Assembly: GCA_000733355.1 (NCBI GenBank)
Contig: JNVV01000018.1
Location: 1 to 64,000, forward strand
Source: Falciphora oryzae
Taxonomy: Eukaryota; Ascomycota; Sordariomycetes; Magnaporthales; Magnaporthaceae
Length of the DNA stretch: 64,000 nucleotides
Direction of reading: 5' to 3'
The translations under genes and the position numbers were made by a program. Positions 43,294-56,507 of this stretch are shown here, in pieces (the first letter of the stretch is position 1; every line of letters begins with the position of its first letter). The notes under the pieces were generated by a model. It was given only the letters and a program-made list of their open reading frames with translations. It was not told the origin of the DNA and did not search any database.

Positions 43294-46200
43294 TCAAACA
43301 ACCACCAGATGATCGGCAGGCCTAAACACCAGCTCCTCAAGACACCCCATCAGCTCATCCAAAAGCTGCGCCGCCTCCTCGCGCCAAGCCTCAAACGTGA
43401 CAATCTCCATCGTCAACTTCCTCCCCCCATCAGCCACAAACGCCTGCACCTTCCACTCCCGCAGCGGCTCCTGGTGTGGGTAGATGGTTTCTGTCCTGGC
43501 GCCCAGCCCTTCCCCTCCAAACCCAAGATCCTCGACGTGCTCCACGTCCTGGTGCACGACCGTGTCGAACCAATCCGCCTCACCCGCCGGCCACGACGTC
43601 GCCGCCACCGCCGCAATCTCGCTCAGCGCCATCCCCTCGTGCGCCGAACTAGCCGCGTGCTGCGCCTGCACGAGCTCCAGCAGCGCGGCTCCGGTCGGCG
43701 TCGCGTCGCGCGAGAACCGCACCCGGAAGGGCACGTACTGCCAGCAGGGGCCCGCCACTAGGTCTGCATGGGGAAATCCGTCGCCGCTGCGGCCCGAGAC
43801 GACCTCGCCGAAGAGGACGTCGTGCTGCTTGGTCCGGCGCGCGAGGCAGAGAGCCCACGCCGCGGTCGGGAACGTCGCGAGCGTAATGCCCGGCGAGGTG
43901 GTCGCCGCCATCGAGATGTTGGCCGTGCGCTCCACCGCGAAGTGGGCACGTCCCGACTCGGGCGCGTCGGCTCGCCCCGGGCGCAGGACGGTCGGGGGTG
44001 GAGAGCCGGCGAGGAGGTCGGTCCAGTAGCTGACGCTGCCTGGGTTGGCTACACGCAGAGTGTGGTGCACGAAGCTCGAGAAAGGCACCAACGAGTTGGC
44101 CGCGTCTGCTTCGTCATCCTTGTACAGCGCGGCGAGCTGCCGGAGGAGCAGAGGCAGGCAGATCTCGTCGTACTGCGCGTGCGAGACGCGCATCACCAAT
44201 GCCCCGCGCGAGGTGACATCAGACCCTGTCTCGACGAGGAAGAACTTGACGAAAGCGGACCCTTCGGGAATATTTCCCTCAATATCACCATTACAGAGCT
44301 CGTGGACAAACGCTTTGACGTCAGACCCGTCTTGAGGAAGAACATGCTCTTCGACCTCGGCAACGAGGTTCTCTAGGACCACGCCGTAGCAAGCTCCCTG
44401 CTCGCCACTGACGAAGACGGTGCGCAGGATCTCGTTGCGACGGACCAGCTCCTGGCAGCTTCGGACCAGGCGGGCCTTGTCCAGCCCTGTGTTGTCGTCG
44501 AAGTACAGAGCCTCATACCGAATGGAGAAGCGCGGCGTGTCGGTGCTGCCTTTAACCGCAATCGCCTGCAGTGGGCGCGTCGGAAGCACGTCGTCGATCT
44601 TCCAGTGTTTGTTCGCAAGGCGAGGTTGGATCTGCCGCTCGAGAAATTCGCTGACATTGGGTACTTCTAGGAGAGAGAAGGGGATAGGCGCTGTGTTTGC
44701 GGCTCCTGCGCCTCTTGCCGGGCCGTGATCCGAGACTGCGGATGTTGGCAGCTCTTCAGCGCTCTCGGCCATGGCCGCGAGGGTCTTGGTCTTGAAGATT
44801 TGGGCCACCGTGAGTTTGAGACCTGCCGGACGGGCTTCTGACACCAGCTTCATTGCCCCAATTGAGTCGCCGCCGAGGCGGAAGAAGTTGTCCTCGCGCG
44901 TGATGCTCGCCGCATCCATGTGCAGGATGCGGGCCCACAGCTCACGGATGCTGGCTTCCCTCGAGGAAAGAGTCGTCAATATGGTCCTGCTGGACTGTCC
45001 CTCAATGTCCTTGACGTCGTCTTGCTTCCCCTTGGCGGACGGAGTCCTGTCCTCTTTGCGAGCGAGAACAACCAACTTGCCTTCGCCATCGTATCGGGCA
45101 AGCTGCCCCGTAGCGTGCAAGTACACCGGCCTCTCGGGCTGCTTCGATATGATTTTGGTATACCAATCCGGAATTTGGACTGATGGCAGGCTCGGCTGAG
45201 GAGAACCGTCGACCAGGATCTCGCCCACCGCACCAAGAGGGACAAGACGTTGGCTGTCCTGCGGGTCGACCAGCCAAATGTGCTCCGACTTGTTGAAATC
45301 TAAGCCGTCCGCGTTGCTCTTGCTTAACCTCACGAGCTCGTCGAACTCATCGTCGACGTTGCCGAAGCCGGCAGACATCAAGACCTCCGTAATGTTCATG
45401 CCATTCTCAAGTCCACGGCATAGCTCTGCGGTGCAGCGATCCAGCCGTTCTAGGACACGCTCCATCGTGTTCTTGTCCACGGTGTTCGAGTCGAAGCTAG
45501 CCATGACAAGGAACCCATCAGCGGCGAGCGAGCAGACCAGCATGAGAGCGTACGTGTTGAACTTGAGCGCCTCACGCGCCGCCTCGGCGTCGTTTGCTGG
45601 CACCAGCCTGTCGGCGGGGTACTGCGAGGATCCAGGTGTAGAGTCTCCCTCCCCGGCGGCTGGGTGCAGCACCATACCCACCCGCAGCTCGCAAGCCTCG
45701 AGCGCGTCCGGACTGACCCTCCGGATGTGCTGCAGGCCCGTGTGCTCGTGCTCCATCTGTCGTACCCCTTCGTCCTGGATCGCGGCGAGGTACTCGGCGG
45801 CAGTAGCGTGCTTGTTGACACGCACGCGGACGGGCACCGTGGTGATCATGGGGCCCTCAATGAGGTCGGCGCCAGCGACGGGCGCGTTGCGTCCGGTAAG
45901 TGTCTCCCCGAAGACAACGTCGTCTGCGCCCCCGGCGTACTGGGAGGCCACAAGGGCCCAGGCACCGCGGACAATGGTCGCCGTGGTGATTGCTGCGGTT
46001 GAGGATGCCATGGATGAGTGGGAAGTGTCGCGCGCCGGGGCGGGGATATGAAGTTCCAGGAGGGAGTCCGCCTGCGTCGTGTAGCCCTCGTGGGGTAGGG
46101 GCGGGAATTGCAGCCCCGTTGCGCCGTCCAACCGCTGGCGCCAGTACGCCTCGCACGCCTCCTTGTCGATGCCGGCAAGGAATTTGATGAAGTGCTTGAA

Positions 46201-49200
46201 CTCGGCGGGCCGTTCCGTCTGCTTGCCATCATACGCGCGGTTGACCCTGTCAATGACCAGGGGCATCGACCAGCCGTCGTACAGGGCATGATGCATGGTA
46301 AGGATAAAGCCAACCCCACCATCGCCGTGACGCACCAGCCCGTAGCGGGCGAGTGGCTTGCCTAGGCCCATCTGCTCGCCGCGATCCGCATCCAGGTACG
46401 CCTCGACCGTCTTGCCAGAGCGCCACCGGATTGAGGGCTCGCCAACAACGACTTGCTGCAGACCGTGGCCAGGCACCTGCACGATACGGGTGCGCAGGAT
46501 TGCGCAACCACGGGACGCGGCCTCGAACGCGTCTTGCAGGCGCTGGACCTCTGCAGCATTATTGAGCTGCAGGACGCGCTGGGCGACGTATGAGTCTTGG
46601 AACTTGGCCGAAAGCGCCATGAGGCCCTCTTGGAGTGGTGTGCAAGGGTAGATGTCCTCTATCGTGGACTCGTCGATACCCTCACAGAGAGCCGCCACCT
46701 CCCTGCGTGCAGCCTCTGGGGCCCAATTTGGTGCGAGTAGTGAGAATGGGGGAATCTCGACAGCGCTAGACGTGGTGGACTCTTTGTCAATAACCGCGAT
46801 GGCCGCCATAGCCTTGAGGGTGTGATGGTTAAAGACGTCGGCAACGGTGAGGACGATCCCCTCCGCCCTCGCAGCAGACACCAACTTCATCGCCCGGAGG
46901 GAGTCTCCTCCAACACCGAAGAAGCTATCCTCTAGACCGATCTCTAGAGCTGTGTTTAGGATCCTCCTCCATAAATCCTGAAGCGCCTTCTCCATTTCTG
47001 TTGTGGGCTTTGTAGACACCCCATACACAAGCCGCAGCTTCACGATTTCCTCTCGAGACATGGCGTTTCCAAGTGCCCGAAGCTTCTTCCGATCAGTCTT
47101 TGCCGATGGCAGCGTTGGCATGTCTCTCAGCGGTATGTACGCCGTGGGCACCATGTATCGGGGAAGCTCCTCGCCGAGTAGCTTGTCCATGTCGGCCAGG
47201 ATCGTAGCCAGCTCCGTAGAGAACTTGACCATCTCATCTGGCGGACTCTTCTTGGCTATCCCATTGAGCTTAGAAGGGGTCGACAGGGGTGGTTCGCTAA
47301 CAAAAGCGACAAGTGTTGGGTCCGCTCCGGAGGGCTTGATGACCTCAGCGGCGACCTTGACGCCATGGGGGAGCTTGCCCCTGAGGTGGTGCTCGATTTC
47401 AGATAGTTCGACCCGCTGGCCTCGAAGTTTTACCTGCTGGTCCTTCCGGCCGACGAACACAATGAAGCCGTTCGGGTCGTATTTAACAAGATCGCCCGTT
47501 TTATATAGTAGCCCCTTGCGGCCTCGCGCTTTTCCTGGGTGGCCCTTGACAAGCCACGTAGGGTCGCGGATGAAGACTTCAGCAGTCTTGTCTGGTTCTC
47601 CGAGATAACCTAGCCCAACAACAGGGCCCTCAACGAGCAGCTCCCCGACGGATCCCACCGGCATCAGCCTGTCGTGGTCTTCCGGGTCCACGATCCATGT
47701 CGTGGCGCCCTTGCCCTTGCCGATCGTCGTGTTCTCCGCACACACCTCGTCGTTAATGGTGCAGCCGACGGTGCACTCGCTAGGCCCGTACGCAATAATG
47801 ACCTTGGTCAGCTTGCTCCAGGCCGCGGCGTCGCCGGCGCTGACCGCCTCGCCGCCCAGACCGAGAACGTCCAGGGCGCGCATGACGCGCTCTGGGTCTG
47901 ATAACACGCGGGCGACGCTGGGCGTCATGTGGGCCATGTTTGCACCACTGGCCAGGATGGCGGCGCCGAGGTCGTCGACGCGCCCGGCCTCGCTGGGGAC
48001 GCAGACAATGCCGCCGACCATGAGCGTGCACAGCATGCAGTCAATGCTGACGTCGAAGGCGTAGCTCGCAAACTCGAAGACGCGGCTGAAGCTCCTGTAG
48101 CCGACGGATTCGGCGCGCGGGATGGCACCGGAGACGAAGTTGGCGTGGCTGCACACGACACCTTTGGGCGTACCGGTGCTGCCCGACGTGAATATCACGT
48201 ACATGGGGCTCGAGGGCGGCACTACCGGTAAAAAGGCTGCCGAGGCGCCGACGCCCCAGCCCGCGTGCCCGAGCAGCGTGGCATCGGAGGCGACGAGTAC
48301 CTTGGCGGGCTTACCGCCATCGTCCTTGTTGGCATCTTGAGCTATGCGCTTCGCGAGGCTGACTTGCGGCTCAGAGGACACAACGGCGCGGGCGCGGGTC
48401 TGCGCCACGATGTTCCGCAGTCGGGCTTCGGGCTGGGACGGGTCGGTGAGCGCAAAGGCGGCGCCGGCCTTGAGCACGCCGAGCAAGGCGGGCGTGGTCC
48501 AACGCGACTTCTCAAACACCAGGACGACGATGTCGCCGACGCGAACTCCGGCGGACGAGCGCAGCTGGCGGGCGAAAATGGTACTGAGCGCATCGACCTC
48601 GCGGTAGGTGAAGGTGCCATCCCAAGCTTCCACGGCGACCTTGTCCGGGGTCACAACGCACCGGTCTGAGACGAGGTCGTGGATGCAGCGGTTGATGGTG
48701 GGCGGGACAGTCTCGTTCCACATCCAGATCTGGTCTAGATCCTCCGTTGAAGGACCGATCAAGTCCCACACAGTCTTGGGTGACGACTGATGGGCTTTGG
48801 AGTCGCCCACGGATATCCTTGACTGTTCCAGTATGGCCGCCAGATACGCCCTGAAGACATGCAGGCCATGTTCTGCGCGGGTCTCGGTCATGTAACTGGT
48901 CTGCCATTGTATGTCTATGCGCAGCTCGTCGTCAACCGCGGTTAGTTGCAGACATACCTTCCACTGTGGGCAAGATAGTTAGAGAGCGTCTGGTCAGCCA
49001 AAGTCTTTTGAAAGGAGTGGTAGGGATGGGGTGACCCCCTAGGGAGGTACTGACATTTGGTTGCACCTCGGACTCCTCCCCTTTGCGGTGCTGTGCCACG
49101 TGCTCGGATGCAGACGCATCGGCAAAGTATAGTGAGGTACCTATACCGACTTCCGTCCCTAGCTGATCATTTGACTGCTTCAGGGGCTTTTCCAGAGATT

Positions 49201-49594
49201 TGGCTACCTCATTGCAAGCATTTGCAACGAGATGGTCGACAGCCAGTGGTGGTTTTGGGATGGCAACCTGGAAGGTTGGGGTCGATGCAGCAGAGAGCTG
49301 GAGCGGTGCAGGCTGAGTGGGCCGTCGACCTATCGCAATGGCATCGACGGCATCTTCCTCGCCCGATCTAGCGATAAGAAGCCGCCACGCAAGAAGTGCC
49401 GCGCTGAGGGGTATGCGAGAGGGGGCACTGTCCAATAGGAGGCCGCCCGCTTGTCGCATATCGAAAGATATTGACTTCCAAGACATGGCGGCAGGAACGT
49501 CCGAACGATCGGCAGGAGAGGGCGTGCAGTCCCGACCTCCCGGGGTCTGAAGCCCATTGGATGGCGTCCCCAGTCTTGCGGAGGATAACTGCAT
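43294..49594 (-). CDS. NPS6: Non-ribosomal peptide synthetase, SidD/NPS6-type extracellular siderophore synthetase
   Basis: Exons 49594-49055 and 48963-43294 (91-bp intron, GTCAGT...CCACAG) encode 2,069 residues. Layout: the C-terminal half of a condensation domain (1-205, no HHxxxDG); adenylation domain (about 265-800) with FTSGSTGTPKGVV at 440, FDVS at 484, AYGPSE at 573 and YKTGD at 667; carrier domain with VGGDSL at 866; condensation domain with HHALYDGWS near 1072; a shrunken second adenylation segment of only about 90 residues (WLVDPQDSQRLVPLGAVGE to YLHATGQLARYDGEG, 1410-1470); carrier with LGGDSI near 1546; final condensation domain with SHAQYDE near 1777. A-T-C-degenerate A-T-C at about 2,050-2,080 residues is the known layout of fusarinine-type siderophore synthetases, which join N5-acyl-hydroxyornithine units by ester bonds. 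A divergent ABC transporter and GATA-type sites agree. The product cannot be fixed from sequence. Confidence 0.85.
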
Positions 49595-50775
49595 GATGTT
49601 GTGCGTTTATGCAGATGCAAGATTCTGCGGTCTCCCAACGAATGTTTGCGAAAGTCGGGTATGTCCCGCGCCGGTCGCGGCAGGAAAGTGTCAAGGTGGG
49701 ACAGATCGTTCGAGAATCTTGTCAGATGTGGTACTGCGGTGGGATTCTAGATTGACGGCAGTCCCCTCAAACCGATGGTGATGATGGAAATGCCCTGATG
49801 AGTTCCTGGAGATACAGGAGGCGGGAGGGAAAAGGTGTGTGATGGGCTAGATCATGTCGGCCGCAAACCTGGGTAAAGATATACACCGGGGTGCAACACC
49901 ATTTAGGGAGCAGGGAAAGGGTAAATGGAAATGCCCAGTCCCTGAGATCAGTAGCTCCTGTAGCATGGAGAGTGTGGATAAAAGGTGCTCGCCTGGTCTA
50001 AACGAAGAGTGGGGCACTTTACCCTCTTCGCATAGAATCGCCGCCTTCCCCTGGGAGCGCGTATCATGAAAACACCCTGGCTTTACGGCCGACGCGCCAG
50101 AGGTGGATGTGAAGAACGAATCGCGGCCCCCACGGGACCTCCTGAACTGGGAAGCTGAGGTCCAGTCAACGGCCGACAAACATCGTGAAAGGCAGTTGCC
50201 AATGGGGGAAGCCAGACCCCCGACGCCGGCGCCATCATTGACATCCTGTTTTACCAGGTTTGGCAGGCCGTTTCTCGCTTAGGAGCACCGAGGATGGAAG
50301 TGGACCCGCCAGCAGGGTTACGTCGATCAGAGGTGTGGTTGCTGGCACACGTCGGAGATTGAACCGGTGACAGTTAGTGCCTGGCACGGAGGGTGCGGCA
50401 TTTACCAGGAGGGGGATGAGGTTGCGTCAAGTTGCATGGCGATGATCAGAGTGTGGGTAGCGGTAGGGTGCAGATGTCTGTAGGGGCCCAAATAGCCTAG
50501 CAGGCTATGATTGGATGGGCACTTGGTATGATGCCTCCACTTGGACGCCTGCCTCGTTTGAAGAGCGCCATGGGCTGTGATTTTTGCATCGAAGAGCGTG
50601 GTTAGCATCGCCAGCTACGGGTTCTGCGCTTAACACTTGGGAATTGTTGGTGGTCAAACAAGGAAGTTGGTTGTGAATACGGATGGCATGTGGGGGACAA
50701 ACGGATGGAACAAGTGGCGAAAACGGCCTGCATGGCGTGTCGCTTGCTAGCCCGGTCAACCGTCAGGGATGGCGG

Positions 50776-50784
50776 ATCTGATAA
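50776..50784 (+). promoter_or_regulatory. ATCTGATAA, SreA/Sre1-type GATA site
   Basis: Perfect match to the ATCWGATAA consensus reported for the fungal siderophore repressors, 1.2 kb from the NRPS start. Confidence 0.6.
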
Positions 50785-51331
50785 CTTTAAGGCGACTTGG
50801 TGCCGACGCCGAGCGACAGGTCAGCAGCCCTGTACCCTGTACGCACTGTGGCACTGTGATCCGCCAATCCCCTCGGCCTCTGGGGTCCTCGCTCGGTCGG
50901 ACATAACGACGGTTGTCTGGAGGGGTTATGTTTCTCCGAGATCGCTTCCGAACGGACGCTAGGAATGGAGGCTAGCGACATATCCTGATCTGATCAGGAG
51001 GGGAGAAGCGTTCCACCTGTCCATCCGTCACATGCAAGGAACTTGGCGGGTCGACCCAACCCCTCCAAATTTGGGGGTACGGAGCAGTGTTATGAGCCCT
51101 GCTTTTGTGAGCAACGAGCCCCAACCGCGGCGCCTCACTGGTGCCCTATGGCAGTGCGATTCCCTGCTTAGGATCGCAGAAGTTGTACCGCAATAGATAT
51201 TAGAGAGAGAATTCATTGTTTTGCGTCGCCTCGCGGACTACGCAACGAAGGGTGGTGAGAAGAGCCGCTGGGCGAAATCCTGATCAAGCCAAATCCTGGC
51301 CAGAGGTGGTGTGGCGGAGTGCCAAGCCGAG

Positions 51332-51340
51332 TTATCAGAT
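51332..51340 (-). promoter_or_regulatory. ATCTGATAA, SreA/Sre1-type GATA site
   Basis: Second perfect match, reading TTATCAGAT on the plus strand, 0.7 kb from the transporter start. Confidence 0.6.
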
Positions 51341-51378
51341 CGGCCCACTCACAAAGCGGGGCAGCTCCGAAAATTTTT

Positions 51379-51387
51379 ATCTGATCC
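51379..51387 (+). promoter_or_regulatory. Imperfect GATA site
   Basis: ATCTGATCC, seven of nine matching, 39 bp from the preceding site. Weak on its own. Confidence 0.3.
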
Positions 51388-52042
51388 GCTTGGCCAAGCC
51401 CGACTTCGCCCACGTCTTTCCCAAGTCGACTCCATTTTCCCACATCACGTTGCCCCAACTCTGCTATCGCGCCCGCCTCGTTCTCAATCCGTTGCTAATT
51501 GACGGTGCCTTGGACGGGCCAGTTGGTCATGGAAATACTCATCGATGATCGGCATGGCTAGCCTCTAGCTCCATATCTCCGCCGAAACCGGAGTTTCGTT
51601 CCGGTCGTTACAAGGCAAGACTTGGCCCCTGACTATCCTCCAGTGTTGTCGGTGCCCGGGCCGCGATGGTGTGTGGCCCAGGGACGTCTGATACGCTATG
51701 CTAGACCCGGCGGGAGCCGAGGAACCAGGGCCGACGAGTGGGCCTGTGGTTTGCGAAGAAATTACCCAAGGCCCCAGCGAGGAGGGAACCTGCCTGGCTC
51801 GGCAAGGCCCCTTTCTTTCTGATCCGATGCCGATGCATCATCGCGCGGGATTTCTTGTTGTAGTACACCCGGCCCAGCACCCACGATGCACCTTTCTCTT
51901 CCTCGGCTGCTCGTGACTTTTTTCCGTCAGACGTCTCATCAGAGTCGGGCGCGAAACAGGTCCTCCCTCCTGCAGGCAACAAGACCTAGACCCAGAGGGT
52001 GTGTAATCCCACTCTCTGCGGCTGAAGGCTGAAGTTGAGGCC

Positions 52043-55000
52043 ATGGCTACCGATCGGGAAACACATACCGGCGATGTCGCTACCGCTGAGCACGAACGCG
52101 TTGTGGTTCCCACGGAGATCAACGACAAGGCTGTGGTCGGCGAGGAGGTAAAGCCAACAGTAAGTCATTTTGCTTCTCAGCACCGGTCCCCCAGTATTTT
52201 GGCTATAGTCAGGATTAATCGCAAACCCATCACCGAGTGCCAATCTAGTCATCGACACAGACGACCACTGGCCAAGTCTTCACTTTCCTGCACCTCCTCA
52301 TCCGCAGCAACCCGACATGGCTCGACATTGTCCTGTTGGTGGTAGGCACGCTCTCCGCCATCGCGGCGGGCGTGCCCTTCCCGCTCGTCGGCGTCGTCCT
52401 CGGAAACATGATGGATCACCTTAACGATTCGACCTGCGCCGCCCGCGACGGCGGAAGCCCCTTCGCCATCGAGCCCCTGATCAACGCCGCCGTGGTCCGC
52501 CTCGTCATCATTGCCGCCGCCCAGTTTGTCCTAATCTACATATACGCGGTCTGCTGGCGCCTACAGAGCGAGCGTCTCACCCACCGTCTACGCGACGCCT
52601 ACTTTCGCTCCGTTCTCGCCCGCGAGCCTGCCTTCTTCGACAACCGCAGCGCTGGTGAGGTGTCGTCGCGCCTCAGCGCCGACTGCGCCGCCATCCAGGC
52701 GGGCACTTCTGAAAAGGTTGGCACTGTGATCGGCCAGCTGTCCTTCTTCGTGACCGCATTCGTCGTCTCCTTTATCCGGCTGCCCGTGCTTGCCGGCATC
52801 ATGACCTCGGTCCTCCCAGCATTTCTGATCACGTCGTGGCTCAGTGGGGGCTACCTGACCAAGTTTTCAGGGCTGGTGTCGGACGCATCGGCCACTGCTG
52901 CCTCGATCGCTTCTGAGGCGCTTAACAACGTCTCCGTTGTTCAGGCTTTTGGCGCCGGCCCGAGGCTGGAGGCCAAGTTTGCTGCCCATATGGCATCCTC
53001 ACGGAGTGCCGGTATCAAAAAGGCAATCGCCTCATCTTTCCAAGCGGGCTCAATCTACTTCATTAGCTACTGCGCGAACTCCCTGGCTTATTGGCAAGGT
53101 AGTCGTATGATAGCAAACTCTGCGAGCAGCGGCGGTGGGACAAGTGTCGGGCAGGTCTTTACCGTTGTTTTCCTGGTCGTCGACGGTAAGTTTTCCTCTG
53201 AACTCAATACCTACCTAATCCTGCCTGTTCTTCCTCTGACGATTGTTAGCCTGTATCATCCTTGGCGGTATTGCTCCGATGATGCCCCTTTTTGGAGGAG
53301 CTTCATCAGCCTACCTTCGGCTTAGGAAAGATATGGACCAGCCGAGCTCCATTGATGGCACCTCCGATTCCGGCCATAAACTCCGCCATGACACCCCAGG
53401 GGCCATTGAGTTTCGCCACGTCTCATTCTCGTACCCGTCAAGGCCGGGTCAACTTGCCCTGAAGAACGTGGACCTTCAGTTCCCGGCTGGGAGGCACACT
53501 GCAATTGTCGGGCTGTCTGGCAGCGGTAAATCCACCGTGGCCGCCCTGATCGGACGGCTGTACGACCCGCTTAGTGGCACTGTCAGTCTCGATGGACACG
53601 ATATCCGTAACCTCAACGTCGGGAACCTGAGGAGCTTCATCAGTCTTGTTCAGCAGGAGGCGCCGCTGTTCGACCGTTCTGTCCTTGAGAACATTGCTCT
53701 GGGACTTGTCAATTCGCCCTTGCCCAGCCATGAAAAGTTCAAAGTCATCATCAATGGGCCCGCCCTCTCGCACCTTGTTGCGAATGGCGACAGGAACGTC
53801 CTTGCCCTTGCCAGGGACCGCGACCCCATCCTCGCCGAGCTAGTGGAGCTCGTCCAATCCGCAGCCGAACTCGCCGACGCGTCCAGCTTCATTGATCGCT
53901 TCGACAACGGATACAGCACGCAGGTAGGCGTGGGCGGCAAGCTGGTCAGCGGTGGGCAGCGGCAGCGAATCGCGCTCGCGCGCGCCCTGATCCGCGACCC
54001 GCGCATCCTGGTGCTGGACGAGGCGACGGCCGCGCTCGACTCTACAAGCGAAAAGCGAATTCAGGCAGCCGTGGACCGCGTGGCGGCCGCGGGCGGTCGG
54101 ACCGTCATCTCGATCGCGCACCGGCTGTCCACGATCCGCAACGCCGACTGCATTGTGGTGATGCGCGACGGGGAGTTCGTCGAGCGCGGCCCGTACGCGG
54201 AGCTGCTTGCTGCCGGCGGGGCGTTTGCGGCCATGGTAAACCTGCAGGGCGTCAGCTCCGGCGATGACCGTGAGAGTACTATGTCACGCGCGAGCACCTG
54301 TGCGAACGAGGGGGATGCGAACGGCACGGATGCAAAGGTGGCTGATGCTACTATCTCAGTTGACGAGGAGAAACCATCACCAAAGCCTGCAATCCAAGCG
54401 GAAAAGGAGAAGGAGACTGAACCGACGGATGCAGACGCTATCACACCCTCATCCGCCGTGGGCAAGGGCGTGGGTTGGCTGATTCGTCCCAATCTTGGGT
54501 GGCTTGTCCTAGGCGCGGTCTGTGCCGCTATTGTTGGGTGCGCTTTCAGCGCCTCGGGTATTCTCGTCGGGAATACGCTCGCCCTGCTGAGCCCGTGTGT
54601 TTCCACCCCCGAAGGAGTCCTCCAAGTCGGTCGTCTGTTCGGAGGATTACTTTTCATGATGGCTTGGATCGAGCTGGCGGCCAATGTCGGCAGCTGGGGC
54701 TCCTTTGGTGTCCTCTCCGAGAACATCCTCTACAAAACCCGCGTCCTCGCCCTACGTGCCTTGATGGACCAGACGGTTGAGTGGCACCAGTCGGAGGACC
54801 GCAATCCCGCGACGCTGCTGTCTATCATCACAAAGGACGGCGCGGCGCTGCAGGGTTTCAGCGGCTCCATCGTTGGCACGCTACTCTCAATCCTGGTCAA
54901 CTTTCTGTTTGCCATCATCCTCTCCCACATCCTAGCTTGGAAGGTCGCCCTCGTCTGCCTTGCTGCCGTCCCAATTCTGCTAGGCGCAGGTATCATGCAG

Positions 55001-56314
55001 TTCCACGCCATCGCGCGTTTCGATGAGAAGCACGAGAAAGCGTTTGCGCGGGCAGTCGGTATTACCGTTGAGGCGGTGAATTCGATGAAGACAGTGGCCA
55101 GCCTTTCGCTCGAGGAGGAGCTTATAGGCAACTACCGTCGCACCCTGAAGGCGCCCCGAAAAGACATCTTAATCACGAGCATGTACACCAACATATGGCT
55201 GTCTGTTGCGCAGAGCACAGGCTTCTTCGTCAACGGCCTCGTCTATTGGTGGGGGTCTCAGCTCATCATGCGCGGCGAATACACGCAGAGCCAGTTCTTC
55301 ACCGTCAACATCGCGCTGCTCGTGAGCGCGTCACTCTGGGGCCACACCTTTGCGCTGGCCCCTGAGATCTCGCGCGCCAAGGCCTCCGCCTCGCGTATCC
55401 TGGGAACCATCGAGTTGAACCGAGACCGCGAACTCGCTCCGCCATCGAACAAGCACGGCTCCGACCACTCCGGCGAAAAGCAAAAGCAAACAGATGTCGA
55501 GGCGACAGCCAATACCGCCGTCTCCCCTGCCTCTCCACTACTGCTCTCCGACGGCGAAAGCCGCGGCGTTTCCGTCGCCTTCCGCGACGTCTGTTTCGCA
55601 TACCCCACGCGACAGCACGTCCCGATCCTGAACGATACCACCTTCACCGTCACCCCAGGCCAATTTGTCGGGCTCGTCGGGCCCTCGGGCGCAGGAAAGT
55701 CGACCATCCTGGCCCTGATGCAACGCCTCTACGCCCCGACGACAGGCACCATCTCCATCGACGGCGTAGACCTGTCGTCACCGGGCGGCGCGCACGCCTT
55801 CCGCGACGACGTCGCCGTCGTGCCGCAAGACAACGCCCTCTTCGACGGTACGGTCCGCTTCAACGTCGGCCTGGGCGCGCGGCCCGGCCACGACGCCACC
55901 GACGCCGAGATCGAGGCCGCGTGCCGCCTCGCCAACCTGCACGACACCATCGTCGGTACCCTGCCCGACGGCTATGACACCGAGTGCGGGCCCAACGGCT
56001 CCCGCCTGAGCGGCGGGCAGCGGCAGCGGCTGGCGATCGCGCGCGCGCTCGTGCGCCGGCCCCGCCTGCTGCTACTGGACGAGAGCACGAGCGCGCTCGA
56101 CGCCGAGAGCGAGGCGGCGCTGCAGGAGGGGCTGGAGCGCGTGGCGAGGGGGATCACGGTCGTTGCCATCACGCACCGCCTGCACACGGTGCAGAAGGCG
56201 GACGTGATCCTAGTCGTGCAGGGCGGCAAGGTCGTGGAGCGCGGCACGCACAGGGAGCTGATGGAGCGCAGCGAGAGCTACCGCGTCAATGCTATGCAGC
56301 AGATGCTGAGATAG
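52043..56314 (+). CDS. ABC-B (MDR-type) full transporter, probable siderophore-locus transporter
   Basis: Exons 52043-52159, 52249-53185 and 53250-56314 give 1,372 residues. The second exon could instead begin at 52261 after an alternative in-frame CAG, shortening the protein by four residues. Two transmembrane domain plus nucleotide-binding halves: Walker A GLSGSGKST (about 437), signature VSGGQRQR (583), Walker B ILVLDEATAALD, H-loop SIAHRLST; then an acidic Glu/Lys linker (650-710), and Walker A GPSGAGKST (1161), signature LSGGQRQR (1270), LLLLDESTSALD and ITHRLHT. The first nucleotide-binding half has a fungal insertion between the Q-loop and signature (about 490-570). All ATPase motifs are intact. 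Its divergent position beside an NPS6-type NRPS mirrors SidD-adjacent transporters and suggests siderophore export or recycling (inference). Confidence 0.92.
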
Positions 56315-56507
56315 CTTTAACAGTCCGAGTTACCAATATTTATTGGCATCGCATCACTTTTGAACAATGGAAAATGGTAGCAGGTCTTCACTGTATGTGT
56401 ATTTAAACGAGCTCAAGCACCCGGCTTAGCTGTAGGGGCCTTTGTTTGGGATTGTCAAGGAAAACAAAGATACCCCCTCCCCTCGATCAATCTTTCCCCG
56501 TGCTAAC

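Larger units (their letters stand above)
49595..52042. promoter_or_regulatory. Divergent promoter region of the NRPS and ABC transporter genes
   Basis: 2.4 kb between the two ATGs without supported coding sequence. It contains two perfect and one imperfect ATCTGATAA-like elements, annotated separately, in line with joint control of both genes by an iron-sensing GATA factor. Confidence 0.6.

Noticed and set aside
49595..50200. Possible missing first half of the NRPS condensation domain upstream
   Set aside because: No HHxxxDG or other condensation motifs in any minus-strand frame here, and the protein already has the length expected for SidD/NPS6.
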